In this document: positions 62,755 through 64,000 of the stretch, in pieces
Layout: the number at the start of each line of letters is the position of its first letter
Position numbering within the stretch: position 1 is the stretch's first letter
NCBI RefSeq assembly: GCF_030270605.1
Contig: NZ_BSYJ01000002.1
Location: 372,001 to 436,000 of the forward strand
Direction: 5' to 3'
Origin: Biformimicrobium ophioploci
GTDB lineage: Bacteria; Pseudomonadota; Gammaproteobacteria; Pseudomonadales; Cellvibrionaceae
Length of the DNA stretch: 64,000 nt
Translations under genes and position numbers: made by a program
The notes under the pieces: model-generated
Told to the model about the DNA's origin: nothing
The model's input: the letters and a program-made list of their open reading frames with translations, nothing else
Database searches by the model: none

Positions 62755-64000
62755 AATCCTGGTCGCCAATCGTGGCGAGATCGCGGTACGGGTACTGCGT
62801 ACAGCGCGAGAGCAGGGCTATCGCACTGTGGCTGTCTACAGTGACGCTGACGCGCAGGCGCCACATGTACGGATGGCAGATGAAGCTGTTTGTATCGGTG
62901 GTGCTCGTGCGGCGGAGTCCTATCTCGATATAGAAAACATTCTACGCGCGATTGCCCTGACCGGCGCTGACGCGGTGCATCCCGGTTACGGTTTCCTGTC
63001 AGAGAACGCGGCCTTCGCGCGGGCCTGCGCCCAGACTGGTGTGACCTTTATTGGCCCGTCGGCAGAGGCGATTGAGCTGATGGGCAGCAAGCGCCTGTCC
63101 AAGCTGGCCATGCAGGCGGCGGGCGTGCCCTGTATTCCCGGATACGAAGGGGCAGAGCAGTCGGATGGAGCATTGATCGACGCCGCTCGCAAGATCGGTT
63201 TTCCGGTGATGGTCAAGGCTTCCGCTGGCGGCGGCGGGCGCGGCATGCGATTGGTGTCTTCGGAGGAGGAAATCGGGACCCACCTTGCCAGTGCACGTTC
63301 CGAAGCGACCAGTGCTTTCGGTTCCGGCGAACTGATCCTGGAAAAAGCGCTGCTGGCGCCGAGGCACATTGAAGTGCAGGTATTTGCCGACCAGTATGGC
63401 AATACGGTCTATCTGGGCGAGCGCGATTGCTCCGTACAACGCCGGCACCAGAAGATTATCGAAGAGGCACCTTCTCCGTTTGTCGACGATACCTTGCGCG
63501 AAGCGATGGGGCGCGCCGCCGTGCGCGCGGCGCAAAGCTGCGATTACATCGGAGCAGGCACCGTGGAATTCCTGGTGGATGCGCAGCGTAATTTTTATTT
63601 TCTGGAAATGAATACCCGGCTGCAGGTAGAGCACCCGGTGACCGAGATGGTGACGGGACTCGATCTGGTTGCACTGCAGCTACAGGTTGCTGAGGGCAAG
63701 CCGCTGCCGCTGGCGCAGGAGGATGTGCGCTTGCATGGGCATGCAGTGGAAGTGCGCCTCTATGCGGAGGACCCGCGCAATGAATTCCTGCCCCAGAGCG
63801 GAAGACTCTTGCAGTGGTATGTGCCGGAGCTAGCGGGTGTGCGTCTGGACAGCGGAGTCGGGTCCGGTAGCGAGGTGACGCCGTTTTACGATCCGATGCT
63901 GGCGAAGCTGGTTGCCTGGGGTGAAGACCGTACTACTGCCATTCGCCGGCTTGGCTCCGCCCTGGCGGGCATGCAGCTGGTGGGGGTGCATAACAACCGA
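62747..64000 (+). CDS. Acyl-CoA carboxylase biotin-carboxylase subunit (partial)
   Basis: The frame is open from 62747 to the window edge (418 codons). It begins MNKILVANRGEIAVRVLRTA, the standard biotin-carboxylase start, with GYGFLSENAAFA, the ATP-grasp loop ASAGGGGRGMRLV, HIEVQVFADQYGN, the ERDCSVQRRHQKIIEEAPSP segment and EMNTRLQVEHPVTE. It is the alpha subunit of a 3-methylcrotonyl-, geranyl- or related acyl-CoA carboxylase; the biotin-carrier part lies outside. ATG at 62741 is an alternative start. It overlaps the hydratase stop. Confidence 0.92.
   Translation, partial: MNKILVANRGEIAVRVLRTAREQGYRTVAVYSDADAQAPHVRMADEAVCIGGARAAESYLDIENILRAIALTGADAVHPGYGFLSENAAFARACAQTGVTFIGPSAEAIELMGSKRLSKLAMQAAGVPCIPGYEGAEQSDGALIDAARKIGFPVMVKASAGGGGRGMRLVSSEEEIGTHLASARSEATSAFGSGELILEKALLAPRHIEVQVFADQYGNTVYLGERDCSVQRRHQKIIEEAPSPFVDDTLREAMGRAAVRAAQSCDYIGAGTVEFLVDAQRNFYFLEMNTRLQVEHPVTEMVTGLDLVALQLQVAEGKPLPLAQEDVRLHGHAVEVRLYAEDPRNEFLPQSGRLLQWYVPELAGVRLDSGVGSGSEVTPFYDPMLAKLVAWGEDRTTAIRRLGSALAGMQLVGVHNNR

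Overview
The window looks like chromosomal DNA of a marine gammaproteobacterium of the Cellvibrionales group, Microbulbifer-like or Halieaceae-like. The grounds are a moderately GC-rich, dense layout, a conserved valS / holC / pepA // lptF-lptG block, a lipoprotein GH20 hexosaminidase behind a NagR-type operator, and many GST, SDR, TonB and sulfatase genes. Genus is inference. I found no rRNA, tRNA, CRISPR array or intact transposase.

Region 1 (about 0.7-37.4 kb) is a large catabolic block built mostly from divergent operons. It holds three sulfatases: two formylglycine type I enzymes and one SdsA1-type zinc alkylsulfatase. A lipoprotein formylglycine-generating enzyme accompanies them. The same block encodes five GST-fold proteins, a tandem DsbA/HCCA-fold protein, a haloalkane-dehalogenase-like hydrolase, an Old Yellow Enzyme, SDRs, an iron alcohol dehydrogenase, a patatin, a DUF2855 protein, FadD, an acyl-CoA dehydrogenase, a thiolase, a TonB receptor and a TetR regulator. 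Six of its intergenic regions carry a recurrent 17-bp imperfect palindrome (TGnC-N8-TGnC, seven sites). I read this as the operator of one regulon, probably under the TetR protein at 28862. The simplest reading is uptake through TonB, desulfation and possibly dehalogenation of a lipid-like substrate, redox steps, CoA activation and beta-oxidation.

Region 2 (37.4-42.2 kb) is a LysR regulator divergent from a four-gene operon: histidine phosphatase, ACAD10/11-type acyl-CoA dehydrogenase, APH-type kinase and SDR. It resembles the kinase-dependent route for 4-hydroxyacyl-CoA compounds.

Region 3 (42.2-47.5 kb) is accessory. It has a His-rich exported protein, a small membrane protein, a hydrolase remnant, an MBOAT/SGNH acyl-transfer pair, a small lipoprotein, and three clusters of GGGGTCAGA-type hairpins (eight copies).

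Region 4 (47.5-58.6 kb) is housekeeping: valS, an acidic hypothetical protein, an ACR3 arsenite carrier, holC, pepA, and divergently lptF-lptG. After lptG come three 113-bp tandem hairpin repeats plus an inverted copy, then an RDD protein and an exported hypothetical protein. Region 5 (59-64 kb) has the GH20 hexosaminidase, an enoyl-CoA hydratase and the start of an acyl-CoA carboxylase biotin subunit that runs off the window.
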